A stretch of DNA of 64,000 nt from Rhodobacter sp. (GCA_030065095.1 JASJDP010000006.1:142777-206776); one strand, 5' to 3'; shown: positions 1 through 9,579, counted from the stretch's first letter. Translations and numbers: made by a program. Notes: generated by a model from the letters alone, not told the origin.

Positions 1-1608
1 AGCCCCCGTCTTGCGGCGGCGATTGCCGATACCGTGGCGCAAAAGTACATCGATCGCCAGCTCGAGACCAAGTACCTGGCGGGCGATCAAGCGACCGACT
101 GGCTCGAAGGCCGGGCCGACGAGTTGCGTGACGTGCTTAGAGCATCCGAAAGACGCGTCGCGGATTTCCGTAAAACGCAAATCAGTGACGGCCAGGAAAT
201 GGCCGCCGAGCTTGCGCCGCAGCTTGCCGAATTGACGGATGCTCTTACGCGTCTGACCGCTGAGCATTCCGAACTGCTGGCCCGCCGCGACGAGGTCTCA
301 CAGCTCTTCGCTGCCGGAAATTTCGCCGCGCTTGCCAGGCTGCTGGAAATCCCCACGATCACCGCGCTGCATGAGCAGGTTTCCGATGTTGACGCGCGTA
401 TCGTGCAGGGGCAGCTGGAATTCGGCGAGCACGCTTCGGTTCGGCGCCTGCGCCAAACCCGCGAACAGGTCGAGCAGCGGCTGAAGGCCGAAGTGGAGGG
501 GGTGTTGTCCGGGCTGGAGGTACGGATCGGTATCCTTGACAGGCGGCGGTTTGATCTTGACGGCCGGTTGCAGCTGGCACGAGCCGAGCTTGCTGATCGC
601 GAGCGGGTAGAGTTGCAGTTGCTGGACCTGGAACGCGAGGCGCAGGCTTCGCGTGAGGTCTACAACACTTTCCTTTTGCGGCTGAAAGAGACGCGCGAGC
701 GCAGCCAGTTCCAGAGCGCCGACGCCCGGATCATTTCGGCCGCAGAGGTGCCGGTCTTTCCGTCGGCGCCGCAAAAGGGAAAGCTCTCGGTGATCTTTGC
801 GATCGGCGGCAGCGCGCTGGCCTTGTTCGGTCTGGCGGTTTTTGCGGACAATCGCCCGAGAGTCGGGGATCCGCGCCAGGTCGCGCAGCGTACCGGGATC
901 GGATCGGTTCGGCAGATTCCCTACCTGCGCGGTGCCGGCACCCCCATTGGCCTGTTGGAGTACATCAGCACCGCACCAGAGTCCAAAGGGGCCGAAGCAA
1001 TTCGTCGGCTGCGTTTGTCCGTCGCTTCCAAGGATCCGCGCCAAGTGAACATCATCATGGTCACCTCGGCAGACCATAGCGAAGGCAAGACCGCGCTAAG
1101 CCTCTCGCTCGCCGAGATCTTTGCCCGCGAAGGGTTCAACACCGCGCTGGTGAATGCCGACCCGAGCAACGGTGATCTTGCAGAGCTTCTTAAAAGCCGG
1201 GATGCCGAGTCGATCGGCTTCGATATCGTGGACTGCCTTGATCACGAAAGGCCGCCCTTTGACATTGAAGACTCGCCTGACGATGGGCTTACCGCGCTGC
1301 TTGGCACGCTCAAGCGGCGCAAGGTCATCATAATCGACACCCCGCCGGCGTTGAGATCCGCCGATGTGATCGATATCGGAATGCTTGCAAATCACACGAT
1401 CGTGGCATGCGCATGGAACCAGACGCCCAATGAAACGCTCGAACAATGCATCGCCGTGCTGCGCCAGGCTGGCGTGGACATCGAAGCGATCGCCATCAAC
1501 AAGGTCCCCCAAGGGCGCATGCAAGACGCCGACTTACGGTCAAGACCAATCGTGCCGCCGCGGGTTTCTCCGCCGCGCGCCTTGCCGCCGCCGCAACCGG
1601 CCGCATAA
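1..1608 (+). CDS. Polysaccharide chain-length determinant (GumC/Wzc-like), 5' end outside window
   Basis: The reading frame is open from base 1, so the N-terminus lies off the left edge; 535 residues are visible. The first two thirds are helical, charged and coiled-coil-like (about bases 60-700), followed by one membrane helix (bases 784-849). This is the layout of inner-membrane polysaccharide co-polymerases. The C-terminal part is a BY-kinase-like ATPase: a Walker A variant SADHSEGKT (bases 1063-1089), an A'-like VNADP and a Walker B KVIIIDTPP (about 1321-1347). The tail is proline-rich and has no tyrosine cluster, so autophosphorylation of a Wzc type is doubtful. The gene lies 15 bases upstream of the polymerase gene and probably heads this operon. 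It should control chain length and export with the Wzx/Wzy proteins encoded nearby. Confidence 0.88.
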   Translation, partial: SPRLAAAIADTVAQKYIDRQLETKYLAGDQATDWLEGRADELRDVLRASERRVADFRKTQISDGQEMAAELAPQLAELTDALTRLTAEHSELLARRDEVSQLFAAGNFAALARLLEIPTITALHEQVSDVDARIVQGQLEFGEHASVRRLRQTREQVEQRLKAEVEGVLSGLEVRIGILDRRRFDLDGRLQLARAELADRERVELQLLDLEREAQASREVYNTFLLRLKETRERSQFQSADARIISAAEVPVFPSAPQKGKLSVIFAIGGSALALFGLAVFADNRPRVGDPRQVAQRTGIGSVRQIPYLRGAGTPIGLLEYISTAPESKGAEAIRRLRLSVASKDPRQVNIIMVTSADHSEGKTALSLSLAEIFAREGFNTALVNADPSNGDLAELLKSRDAESIGFDIVDCLDHERPPFDIEDSPDDGLTALLGTLKRRKVIIIDTPPALRSADVIDIGMLANHTIVACAWNQTPNETLEQCIAVLRQAGVDIEAIAINKVPQGRMQDADLRSRPIVPPRVSPPRALPPPQPAA

Positions 1609-1623
1609 CGGCCGGGCAGCAGC

Positions 1624-2967
1624 ATGTGGCAGGCGGGTTCGCTTCTTATCATCTTGTCAAGCCTGTACGTCGTCTTGCGCCAGGTGCGGCATCTTCGTGG
1701 AGACACGCTTGCGATCCTGGCCATTGCGCTGATCTGGGTCCGGCTCGCCGCGGCCGCGCTTGGCGAGGTCGCATTGGACACCAAGATCGCAGGCATCTCG
1801 CTGATCGCCTTGAGCACCCTTGCGGCGGCCTGCGTCGGCTTGCTTTTGGTCCCCTTCCAATTGGTTCGGAACGGCTGGGTCGCGCCGTTCTATGTCTTCG
1901 TTGGCTTCGGCGTGCTCAGTGCCGTGCTCAACGGTGCGATCGGGGCAGTGCAGAGCTTTGCGGTGTTATGGTTGTACTTCATAGTGGTTGCACTTCTGCT
2001 GTACCGGGCCTTGCTGGTTCACGGTCCGCGGACAGTCTTGGGATGCCTGATGGCCGTTTTCGCCCTGCCCTTCGCGATGCAGCTGATGTCGTTCCTCCTC
2101 AACATGCCGAAGGTCGGGCCCGACGGCACGCTGAGCTACATCGGCGGATACGGGCACGAGGCGGTCTATGCACTTGTTGCCGTCGGCGCGCTCTGGCTGG
2201 CAGCGACATACCCCTGGTCGCGGGTGTCGAAAGGGCTTGCCGTTGTCGGTGCCATCGTCGTCGGACTGCTGCTTGCGAACTACCGAACCATCATCATCGC
2301 GATCTTGCCGCTTCTTCTGGCCTATCTGCTGTTTCGTACAGGCCCAAGTCCCGCACGGGCGCTCCGCAGGTCGATTATCCCGGTGATCGTATTGGCCGTC
2401 TTGCTGCCGGCGATACTGCCCGAGAACATGGGAGCGCGATTTGCCGAGATCGGCTCGGTGGTCGGCGATTTCGGTGAGTTGACCAAACGCCCCGAGGCCT
2501 ACACAGCCAGCGAAAAGGATCTCCTGTCCGCCCGTGCCTATATCTGGTCGGCTTACATCTACGGGTTTCTGGATGCCGAAATACCACAACTGTTGATCGG
2601 CCACGGGCCAGAGGCACGTGCGCCCGGCGTGACGGTTCACGCACATAACGAATATCTGCGTATCTTGTACGAGTTCGGCGCGTTGGGTGCGATCCTTTGG
2701 TTCGGAACTCTCCTTCATCACCTGGTGCTGGCGTTACGCGCACAACCATTGCCAGTCGGAGCGATGACGGCAGCCGGATTTGTGACAGTGGCCCTCGCGG
2801 CCCTGGGAACGTCGCTTTTCAACCGGCCCGAGGGCATTATCCTGCTGGCGCTTCTGTGTTCCACGACGTGGTATCTTCAGGATCAGCGCGGCTCGGTCCC
2901 GCGCCGCGACGCACCCCGGCTTCGTCTCGGGCCGGGAGAGCCGCCGGCAGGCCCAAACCTCGGTTAA
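1624..2967 (+). CDS. O-antigen polymerase/ligase-like membrane protein (Wzy/WaaL family)
   Basis: The protein has 447 residues and is hydrophobic almost throughout, with roughly ten or more predicted membrane segments. A periplasmic loop near residues 335-360 contains the HAHNEYL sequence followed by an EFG stretch, as in the Wzy_C/O-antigen ligase family. In an exopolysaccharide locus with Wzx and Wzc-type proteins it is the best candidate for the periplasmic polymerase, although a ligase cannot be excluded. It follows the chain-length determinant gene by 15 bases, which suggests co-transcription. Its TAA stop overlaps the stop codon of the convergent glycosyltransferase gene within one TTAA. 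Confidence 0.85.
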   Translation: MWQAGSLLIILSSLYVVLRQVRHLRGDTLAILAIALIWVRLAAAALGEVALDTKIAGISLIALSTLAAACVGLLLVPFQLVRNGWVAPFYVFVGFGVLSAVLNGAIGAVQSFAVLWLYFIVVALLLYRALLVHGPRTVLGCLMAVFALPFAMQLMSFLLNMPKVGPDGTLSYIGGYGHEAVYALVAVGALWLAATYPWSRVSKGLAVVGAIVVGLLLANYRTIIIAILPLLLAYLLFRTGPSPARALRRSIIPVIVLAVLLPAILPENMGARFAEIGSVVGDFGELTKRPEAYTASEKDLLSARAYIWSAYIYGFLDAEIPQLLIGHGPEARAPGVTVHAHNEYLRILYEFGALGAILWFGTLLHHLVLALRAQPLPVGAMTAAGFVTVALAALGTSLFNRPEGIILLALLCSTTWYLQDQRGSVPRRDAPRLRLGPGEPPAGPNLG

Positions 2968-3791
2968 CGACGGAACTTCCGTCTCAACTCTGACAACGTC
3001 GCACGCAACCCGGCATGGCGTAGTGCGGCGGCGAGGTAGCGGAATTTTCCCCGTCGCTGCGCTATGAAGCTCAGCAAGACACGCGCCAGTCGCCGTCTAT
3101 AGGCGGCCTCCCCCAGCCATCGCCGATGTTTGTGCAAGGCAGCCGCGGATGCGAACAATTCCGCTGGAGTCCGGCGAAGCGCGGCCGTCGTGATGCGATC
3201 ATGTCCGCTGCGCCGAATGTAGAGCGGCTCGTCGATATAGGCGATCGGACCGCGCTTGGCGAGGCGCACAAAGACGTCCCAGTCCTGGCCCCGTGGGATC
3301 GCGGGATCGAAGCGTTCGGCTTCCATGACGGCGCGCAATGCCACAAGCCCACTGGTCCCGCAGGGCGTGCTGGCCCGAAGCCAATCTTCGTCGACCACGC
3401 GCTTGCCGCGTTTTTCCCGCGATGTGCCGTCCATGGCCCGTGTCGCGCACAGACAGGCCTCGGCACCGCTCTCGATGGCGGCGATCTGGCGGGCGGCCTT
3501 GTGCGGGACCCACATGTCGTCATCGTCCAGAAAGCCGATCAGGGTGCCGCGGGCAAGCGCGATGCCGCGGTTTCTTGCGACGTTTGCACCACTGTTTTCG
3601 GACAAGCGCTCGTAGCGTACCTTGTCACCAAACCGAGCCAGGGCCGGTCCGAGATCGAGGGTTGAGGCATCGTCCACAACGATGACTTCAAGAATATCGG
3701 CGGTCTGGGCCAGCGCGCTTTCGACCGCTTCCGCCAGGAACTCCGGGCGGTCGTGGGTTGGGATCACGACACTGATCGTGTGCTTGGTCAT
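2964..3791 (-). CDS. Family 2 glycosyltransferase
   Basis: The 275-residue protein begins with the GT-A signature SVVIPTHDRPEFL (residues 7-19), then VIVVDDAST. A run of four aspartates (residues 89-92, FLDDDDMW) supplies the DxD metal and nucleotide-sugar site. It should add a sugar to the lipid-linked repeat unit on the cytoplasmic face. The ATG at 3791 is preferred to a GTG 18 bases upstream because homologues start just before the VVIPT strand. It is the only minus-strand glycosyltransferase at this end of the locus and converges on the polymerase gene. Confidence 0.88.
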   Translation of the reverse strand: MTKHTISVVIPTHDRPEFLAEAVESALAQTADILEVIVVDDASTLDLGPALARFGDKVRYERLSENSGANVARNRGIALARGTLIGFLDDDDMWVPHKAARQIAAIESGAEACLCATRAMDGTSREKRGKRVVDEDWLRASTPCGTSGLVALRAVMEAERFDPAIPRGQDWDVFVRLAKRGPIAYIDEPLYIRRSGHDRITTAALRRTPAELFASAAALHKHRRWLGEAAYRRRLARVLLSFIAQRRGKFRYLAAALRHAGLRATLSELRRKFRR

Positions 3792-4307
3792 GGGAAAACC
3801 CTGCACCACCTGCAGTTCGAGCCGTACTGGGGCAATCTGAGCACCACGGAACCTCCCGCACGCGGTTCAAAGACATCCGGCGAAGCGCGCCACTTGGCCA
3901 ATCCGTACCCGACCTGCGAATGCCGGCGCCACGCCTCTCGGACCAGGCGCCGTCGTTCTGTGTCACAGGCGGCACATGGTTCCGGCCCGGGGCGTGGTCG
4001 TTCAAGGATCACACCGGGATCACGTGACGCCAAGAACCACAGTGGTTTTGGGCACAACGGTCCCGCTTGATGCGCTTTCGGTGATCACTTGCCACGCTGC
4101 ACCGCGTTGCACCGCCGGTATTCCCGTCTGCGTCCGCATTGTCCACGAACCGTTCAGCAAAGCTGGGGGTTTTCGGACATTGTCATCGCTTTCTCTGGTT
4201 ATTCGCTCCCGAAAGTTTCTGGTGGCTCTCTTGCGCAATATACTCCTCGACGGGGGCCTCCGGCTTCCGACTACAAAGCGGGTTGGGTGCGGGGTGATTG
4301 CGAAGTG
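3792..4307. other. Divergent intergenic region
   Basis: About 500 bases separate the GT2 gene from the first GT4 gene. No coding sequence with family resemblance was seen. An open frame upstream of the GT4 start runs from 4089, but its first 70 or so residues look like no glycosyltransferase and it is arginine-rich, so it is taken as leader. The region presumably holds promoters for both genes; no clear -35/-10 pair was found. Confidence 0.5.
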
Positions 4308-5474
4308 GTGCATATTGCGGTCATTGGCTTGCGTGGAATTCCCGATGTCATGGGCGGCATCGAGAGCCATTGCGCGCATCTGCTGCCAAGGCTCGTCGGC
4401 GCAGCGCCTCTCGGGCAACTGAAACTCACGGTCCTGGGCCGCAGCCGGTACATCCCCCATAAGGCGCGATTTCAGGGGGTCGAGCAGATTGCGCTGTGGG
4501 CCCCGCGGCACCCTGCGCTTGAAACAATCGTGCACACGGTTCTTGCGCTGATCTACGCGCGTTTCGTCTTGCGGGTCGACTGCGTCCACTTGCATGGCAT
4601 CGGCCCCGGCCTGACGTCCCCGCTGGCACGGCTGTTTGGCCTGTCCTTGCTGTTCACGCACCATGGCGAAGACTACCGGCGGCAAAAGTGGGGGCGTGTG
4701 TCCCGGCTCGCATTGCGGCTTGGAGAGGTGTTGGCAGTGACCTTCGCGCACAGCGTCATCGCCGTGTCGCCTTCGATCGCAAAACAACTCAAACGCCGGT
4801 TCCGAAGAAAGGCCGGGCGGATCGCGTACGTTCCAAACGGTGTGCCCCCTGTCGACGCGGACACGGCAGCCAAGCCACCCGCAGTCCTGGATTCGGTGGC
4901 GCCGAGCCGATTCCTTGTAACGGTCGGCCGGCTGGTACCCGAAAAGGGGCAGGATCTGTTGATCGAGGCATTCAGGCAATCCGGCCTCGCGGAACTCAAA
5001 CCGCCCTATAAGCTGGTTGTCGTCGGCGCCACGGACCACGAAAGCGACTATGCCACCCGCCTTCTCGCCCAAGGCGGGGCGGATGTCGTCTTTGCCGGGC
5101 GGCTCACGCGTGCAGAGGTCATGGCCCTGAACCGCAAGGCCGCGTTGTTCGTTCTACCATCGTACCATGAGGGTTTGTCGATTGCCGCGCTCGAAGCGGT
5201 CCGTGCCGGAACTCCCGTCTTGCTGAGCGATATCACGGCGAATCGTGACATTGGCCTGCCAGAGCATCATTACTTCGCATCCGGCTCGGCACAGGCGCTC
5301 GCAGACAAGCTGAAAGAACCGCCATCGGCCCTTGCACCGCCCAAGGACTTTGGCCTGGACGTCTTCGATTGGGACCTGATCGCGCACCGCACATTGGATC
5401 AGTTTGCGTCCATCAACCGCCGGAACGCGCCGTTGTTGAGCCTGACGGCTGCGAAGGGAAACATTCGTGTCTGA
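4308..5474 (+). CDS. Family 4 glycosyltransferase
   Basis: The protein of about 388 residues starts with IAVIGLRGIPDVMGGIESH, the GT4 N-terminal glycine-rich loop of rhamnosyl- and galactosyl-type transferases. It carries VGRLVPEKGQDLLIEAF at the second Rossmann domain and the EX7E donor-site motif in SYHEGLSIAALEAV near the C-terminus. I chose one of two adjacent GTG codons (4305 or 4308), because a longer frame back to 4089 adds sequence unlike the family; a purine-rich GCGGGG stretch lies upstream. Its 3' end overlaps the next GT4 gene by 8 bases, so the two are translationally coupled. Confidence 0.85.
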   Translation: MHIAVIGLRGIPDVMGGIESHCAHLLPRLVGAAPLGQLKLTVLGRSRYIPHKARFQGVEQIALWAPRHPALETIVHTVLALIYARFVLRVDCVHLHGIGPGLTSPLARLFGLSLLFTHHGEDYRRQKWGRVSRLALRLGEVLAVTFAHSVIAVSPSIAKQLKRRFRRKAGRIAYVPNGVPPVDADTAAKPPAVLDSVAPSRFLVTVGRLVPEKGQDLLIEAFRQSGLAELKPPYKLVVVGATDHESDYATRLLAQGGADVVFAGRLTRAEVMALNRKAALFVLPSYHEGLSIAALEAVRAGTPVLLSDITANRDIGLPEHHYFASGSAQALADKLKEPPSALAPPKDFGLDVFDWDLIAHRTLDQFASINRRNAPLLSLTAAKGNIRV

Positions 5475-6654
5475 GGGCAGACATCGCCTGCTGTTGCTGA
5501 TCAACTCACTCGAAGGCGGCGGCGCTGAAAAGGTCATGGCGTATCTGGCCGGTGAGCTGGCGAAGACCCTGAATGGGGTCGATATCCGGCTTGCACTGCT
5601 TGACGATCTACCAGCGGCCTACGCTGTGGATTCCGCCGTCGAGGTCGTACGACTTGATAGTCGCGGCTCGCTGCTGCGAAGCATTTCGCAGACCAGGCGA
5701 CAGATCGCGGCGTGGCAGCCAGACGTCGTGCTCAGTTTCCTCACGCGCGCCAACTGCGCTGCCATACTGGCAAGACGAAAGGGCCATTTCCGCTGTGTGA
5801 TCAGCGAAAGAGTGAACACATCCAGCCACTTCGGCAACCAGTTCAGAGGACGCCTGTTTCGCCGGATCGTATCCCGTCTTTACCCGCGCGCCGACAAAAT
5901 CGTCGCCGTATCAGAAGGTGTTCGCGACGAAATGCTGGCCAATTACCAGGTCCCTGCGGCGCGGTTATCCGTGATCCACAACCCCTTCGACATCGCAAGG
6001 CTCCGCACCGAAGGGGCCAGGAAACCCACCATCGCCTTGCCGGACGATTTCTTCGTGACTGCCGGACGCCTGGTGCCGAACAAGGGCCATGAAGTTCTGC
6101 TGCACGCATTCGCACGGCATCGAAACCGGGACCGCGCCCTGTTGGTATTGGGGGAAGGCGCTGAACGGCCGGCGCTAGAGACCCTGGCACGTGACCTCGG
6201 GATTGCAGACCGGGTGCAATTGCCCGGCTATGTCGAGAACCCGCACGCCATCATCAGCCGCGCCACCGCCTATGTATCGGCCTCCCGCAGCGAGGGCTTT
6301 CCCAACGCGCTGGTCGAGGCGATGGCCCTTGGCTGCGCCGTCGCGGCCACCGACTGTCCATCGGGACCAGCCGAGATCCTTGCCGAGCGCCCCGCCGGCA
6401 TGACCGACGGCCTTGAGACCGCGGCCTGGGGTTTGCTTGTCCCGATGGATGACGCCGCCGGGCTTTCCACCGCAATGGATTACTACGACGACCCGGGGAA
6501 CCGGCAACGCTATGCCAAACGTGCCGGGCAACGCTCAGCGGCGTTCGCCCCCGCACCGGTCGTCGCAGCCTACGCGCAAGCCCTGGGGTCTCAGCTGGAT
6601 GGCCGGCACGGGGAAGGCGCGGGATCCCTCTTGCAGAAGAACGTGGCGCGATGA
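5467..6654 (+). CDS. Family 4 glycosyltransferase
   Basis: The 395-residue protein has the N-terminal INSLEGGGAEKVMAYLA loop, typical of GT4 enzymes acting on polyprenyl-linked acceptors. It has TAGRLVPNKGHEVLLHAF in the donor domain and an EX7E motif in ASRSEGFPNALVEAMALG. It uses a GTG start that overlaps the stop of the preceding glycosyltransferase gene by 8 bases. It should extend the repeat unit in the cytoplasm. The donor sugar cannot be told from sequence. It overlaps the next gene by 4 bases. Confidence 0.9.
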   Translation: MSEGRHRLLLLINSLEGGGAEKVMAYLAGELAKTLNGVDIRLALLDDLPAAYAVDSAVEVVRLDSRGSLLRSISQTRRQIAAWQPDVVLSFLTRANCAAILARRKGHFRCVISERVNTSSHFGNQFRGRLFRRIVSRLYPRADKIVAVSEGVRDEMLANYQVPAARLSVIHNPFDIARLRTEGARKPTIALPDDFFVTAGRLVPNKGHEVLLHAFARHRNRDRALLVLGEGAERPALETLARDLGIADRVQLPGYVENPHAIISRATAYVSASRSEGFPNALVEAMALGCAVAATDCPSGPAEILAERPAGMTDGLETAAWGLLVPMDDAAGLSTAMDYYDDPGNRQRYAKRAGQRSAAFAPAPVVAAYAQALGSQLDGRHGEGAGSLLQKNVAR

Positions 6655-8429
6655 ACGAGTTGGTAACGGACTTCTTTCCCGCCATCACCGGCGTTGAAGA
6701 CCGGCTTCGGAAGGCCGAGGTCAGATATGTCGTCGTCGCTCAAAGGCATGTTTCGGGCGGCGATCACGTGGCCTTGCTGGTGGCCGACAAAGACGCCGCC
6801 CGAGCGAAGGCTGCAATTAGAGGAACTCCAGGCGTATCGGTTCACTTCTTCACGCTCGCGGGGGCCAAATCCGGTGGCTTCCGCCTGGACAATCCGAAGT
6901 ACAATGCCATCACGCTGGCCATCTTCCCGCTTGAACTTGCAGACCATCTGCTCGAGTCCGCGATGCGCGCAGGCGGCCTCGATGCGCTCGACGATTTCCG
7001 AATTGCCGCGTATGTCCGGGCGTATTTCGGCGGCCAGGCACGCTTGTTTGGTCTGACGGCAGAGGACGACGAAGCTGTCGATCTTCAAGTATTGGCCAAA
7101 GCCGCGGGCGTCGATCCTTTTGTCTGCCGGAACCGGGCGTCGCTGGATGCGTTTCTGGCCGCTGCCGGGTGGCGTCCGCCGATCGACATGCTCGAACGTT
7201 TGGGGCTGGCTGACGATTGGATTCGGGACACATTGCTGCCAATTCTGGTCGACGACGCTGCCGTTCCGCCAGGGCTGACGGTGTTCTTCTGCCGGGCCCG
7301 AACGACCGATCTGGCGCGTCTCGACACCATGCGATCCGCGATCGAGGATGCCGGATTTGAAATCCTGCTCTCGCTGCCGCTGGACGGCGAATTGGCGACG
7401 ACCGTCCGCCGGTCCGTGCGCGGGGGCAACTGGGGGGCGGGACCGTGGCCCAAGAACGGCGGTCCGCCGGTTCATTTGTTGTTTGCCGCCGACGTCTTCC
7501 CGGTTGAGCCAGCCGAGGCGATCCGCGCGCAACACCCGTTTCTCGACAACAACCGGATTCTGAGTGCGAAGATCGCCGCGCGCGACGCCGTGCTTGCAGG
7601 CGTTCCGTCGGGGAGCCACTTCAACGCGCTGCATTCCGCAGACAACTCGGCCGAGACCCTTCGCTTTGCGAAATTGATTCTGGCCGAGGACGCGTCCGCC
7701 GCGCTGGAGGCCGAGTTCCTGTCGCGCCGCGCAGAGGTGGATGCGGCCATTGAGGAGTTCAATCCGCTGCCGGGGCGCAATGCCGTTGCGCTGATGGTCA
7801 GACGGGGACAGGGACCGGAAAGCCGGATGCGCAAGATCTTCCGGAGGCAGTATCTTGACGACATGCGGCACGATGCCGAGCTTCTTGAGCGGTTGGCATC
7901 TGATTGGCCCGAATTTCCCTCGCTTCGGAAGCGCGGCCCGAACTACCTGGAATTCGACGATGTCGGGGCCGATTGCATCCCACTGGCGTCGCTCGGGACA
8001 TTGGCGCCGATCGCGACCATCTTGCGGCTTCGGAAGGTTCTGCAGGCGGTCGCTGCGTCCGGGTTTGATCCCGTCGGCTGGGATCCGGGGCATGGCATTC
8101 TTGTCTCTCAGGCGAATGGCGTGCACAGAATCCCGGGATTTGACAGATTGCAGCGGCGAGACGATCCGGTTCGCGTTGCCGAGGCGGCCCGTCTGACCGG
8201 TCCAATGCATCGGGACAAGGGGAACTATCGGGTGCGATGGTATCCCGTTCTTGGAATTCCGCGCGCTGTCTTCTTCGGCGGCAGCCCCACGGTCATGCAT
8301 CTCTATCGCATGTTGGTCCATCCGCTGCACCGCGGTTTTGGACGGGTCTCGGCCGCGGTGGAAGCGGTCAAGACCTACCTGCGTGTGCCGATGCGGTCGA
8401 TTCGCAGAATGGCCCGAAAAGGTCCCTGA
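6651..8429 (+). CDS. Three-domain pseudo-enzyme: degenerate NTase-like, NDK-like and kinase-like domains
   Basis: No standard name fits this 592-residue protein. Residues about 14-200 match the separate protein encoded at 9576-10322: GDHVALLVAD corresponds to GHDLDILVAD there, and RASLDAFLAAAGWRP to MASLDAMLRIEGWRP. Both metal-binding Asp positions of that motif are replaced here (His39, Ala41). Residues about 208-372 resemble a nucleoside-diphosphate-kinase fold, with an LHSADN loop (327-332) where NDK has its active-site His-Gly-Ser-Asp. Residues about 378-500 match the kinase-like domain encoded at 8446-9579, but the catalytic loop has become GWDPGHG. The gene therefore looks like a fused, catalytically degraded copy of the two convergent genes next to it. 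A scaffold or regulatory role in polysaccharide synthesis is inference. The start overlaps the upstream GT4 gene by 4 bases (ATGA). Confidence 0.72.
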   Translation: MNELVTDFFPAITGVEDRLRKAEVRYVVVAQRHVSGGDHVALLVADKDAARAKAAIRGTPGVSVHFFTLAGAKSGGFRLDNPKYNAITLAIFPLELADHLLESAMRAGGLDALDDFRIAAYVRAYFGGQARLFGLTAEDDEAVDLQVLAKAAGVDPFVCRNRASLDAFLAAAGWRPPIDMLERLGLADDWIRDTLLPILVDDAAVPPGLTVFFCRARTTDLARLDTMRSAIEDAGFEILLSLPLDGELATTVRRSVRGGNWGAGPWPKNGGPPVHLLFAADVFPVEPAEAIRAQHPFLDNNRILSAKIAARDAVLAGVPSGSHFNALHSADNSAETLRFAKLILAEDASAALEAEFLSRRAEVDAAIEEFNPLPGRNAVALMVRRGQGPESRMRKIFRRQYLDDMRHDAELLERLASDWPEFPSLRKRGPNYLEFDDVGADCIPLASLGTLAPIATILRLRKVLQAVAASGFDPVGWDPGHGILVSQANGVHRIPGFDRLQRRDDPVRVAEAARLTGPMHRDKGNYRVRWYPVLGIPRAVFFGGSPTVMHLYRMLVHPLHRGFGRVSAAVEAVKTYLRVPMRSIRRMARKGP

Positions 8430-8445
8430 CGCGTCCAAGATCGGA

Positions 8446-9579
8446 TTACCGATACCGCAGAACCACGGCGTCAAGGAGATCGTCCCGTGCAGCGGCATGC
8501 CGGCGACGGCGCAGGATCGCACCGGCGCTGCGCACAGTCAGCCAAATCGGATGAACCAGCACCCGCTCGATCATCTGCATCCAAGCCGGGTTATGCAGAA
8601 AGCTGTGCTTGCTTAGACCTGTGAACGGACGCCACTTGCTGGGATAGGGATCTTCGCTCATCGCCTGGTTCAAGGGGCGCGCAACGGTGGCCGCCTCCGG
8701 CACGCCGGACAGGAAAAACGATTCCTCCGCCCGCACCGGCGTTTCCCTGCGATGCGCAAACTCGAAATCGATGGCGCGCAGCGCCCCGGTGCTTCCATCG
8801 ATCAATATGTTGTCGCGCGGGGTCAGGTCGATCGGATCCCATCCCCTAGCGACGGCCAACCGAACAAAATCGGCCATTTTCCGCACCTTGGAAAGCGGCA
8901 GTGGGATCGGCAGGCGAAACCCCAGCAGCCGTCGGATTTTGAGCGTGTTGTCGATGCACTCAAAGACGATCGCGTTCTCCGTCCGATCCAAGATCCGGGG
9001 GGGCACGCCACTGCGCGGCGCAATGTCATCGCAAAACGCCAACTCGCGCTCCATCGCGTCCATGGCGGTCCGGCGGAAAGTCTTTTTGACCGCCTTCTGT
9101 CCGTTCCATTCCACAAGCTCGACTTTGGCCCGGTACTTGAAGCGGCTTAGATCGGCCAGCACCGGAAGATCACAGGACATCTCGGCGCGCCGCTCCCCGA
9201 TCAGAGCCTCGAGTCGCTCGAACTCCTCCGGCGACAGCAAGTCGCGCGCCAAAATCTCCGCCAGCCTGGCATCCTCGGCCACCCGCAAATGATCCGGCGC
9301 GTTTGCCAGCGCGGTCGCGAGAAGATGCACGGCCTTTTCCACCTCGACTTCGGCAAAGGCCTTGCCTCGGCGAGGAGACGATTCTGACATCAGCGCGTTG
9401 AATGCGATCAGGACACGCCCGCCGGAATGGAATGCCTCGGGCGCGAGGCCGCGGGCCAGACCTGCAAGCGCACGCTCGGCGAAGACTTCGAAACCCCGGT
9501 TTTTCAAAGCCTCAGAGGCCGTTTCCGCAGCATTGTCGGGCAGTCCGCCCGAGAGCAGGACGACGCATAGCGGGATCAC
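8446..9579 (-). CDS. Kinase-like (APH/RIO-type fold) phosphotransferase with N-terminal extra domain
   Basis: The protein has 377 residues if it starts at the GTG that overlaps the upstream stop by 4 bases (GTGA). A TTG 18 bases earlier is possible. Residues 3-130 form a domain whose tail resembles the NDK-like middle domain of the convergent protein. Residues about 148-290 are kinase-like: an AVKK lysine (165-166), a catalytic loop DLTPRDN (251-257) and a DFG-like IDFE (270-273). The closest broad type is the aminoglycoside or lipopolysaccharide-core kinase fold. Its place in the wzx operon suggests phosphorylation of a glycan or lipid intermediate, but the substrate is unknown. Confidence 0.7.
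   Translation of the reverse strand: MIPLCVVLLSGGLPDNAAETASEALKNRGFEVFAERALAGLARGLAPEAFHSGGRVLIAFNALMSESSPRRGKAFAEVEVEKAVHLLATALANAPDHLRVAEDARLAEILARDLLSPEEFERLEALIGERRAEMSCDLPVLADLSRFKYRAKVELVEWNGQKAVKKTFRRTAMDAMERELAFCDDIAPRSGVPPRILDRTENAIVFECIDNTLKIRRLLGFRLPIPLPLSKVRKMADFVRLAVARGWDPIDLTPRDNILIDGSTGALRAIDFEFAHRRETPVRAEESFFLSGVPEAATVARPLNQAMSEDPYPSKWRPFTGLSKHSFLHNPAWMQMIERVLVHPIWLTVRSAGAILRRRRHAAARDDLLDAVVLRYR

Noticed and set aside
2964-2967. Convergent genes sharing a TTAA stop
   Set aside because: Tail-to-tail overlap of stop codons is a minor packing detail and needs no special explanation.
4089-4307. Upstream extension of the first GT4 gene
   Set aside because: The extra 73 residues lack similarity to glycosyltransferase N-termini, and a GTG start just before the conserved first strand is better placed.
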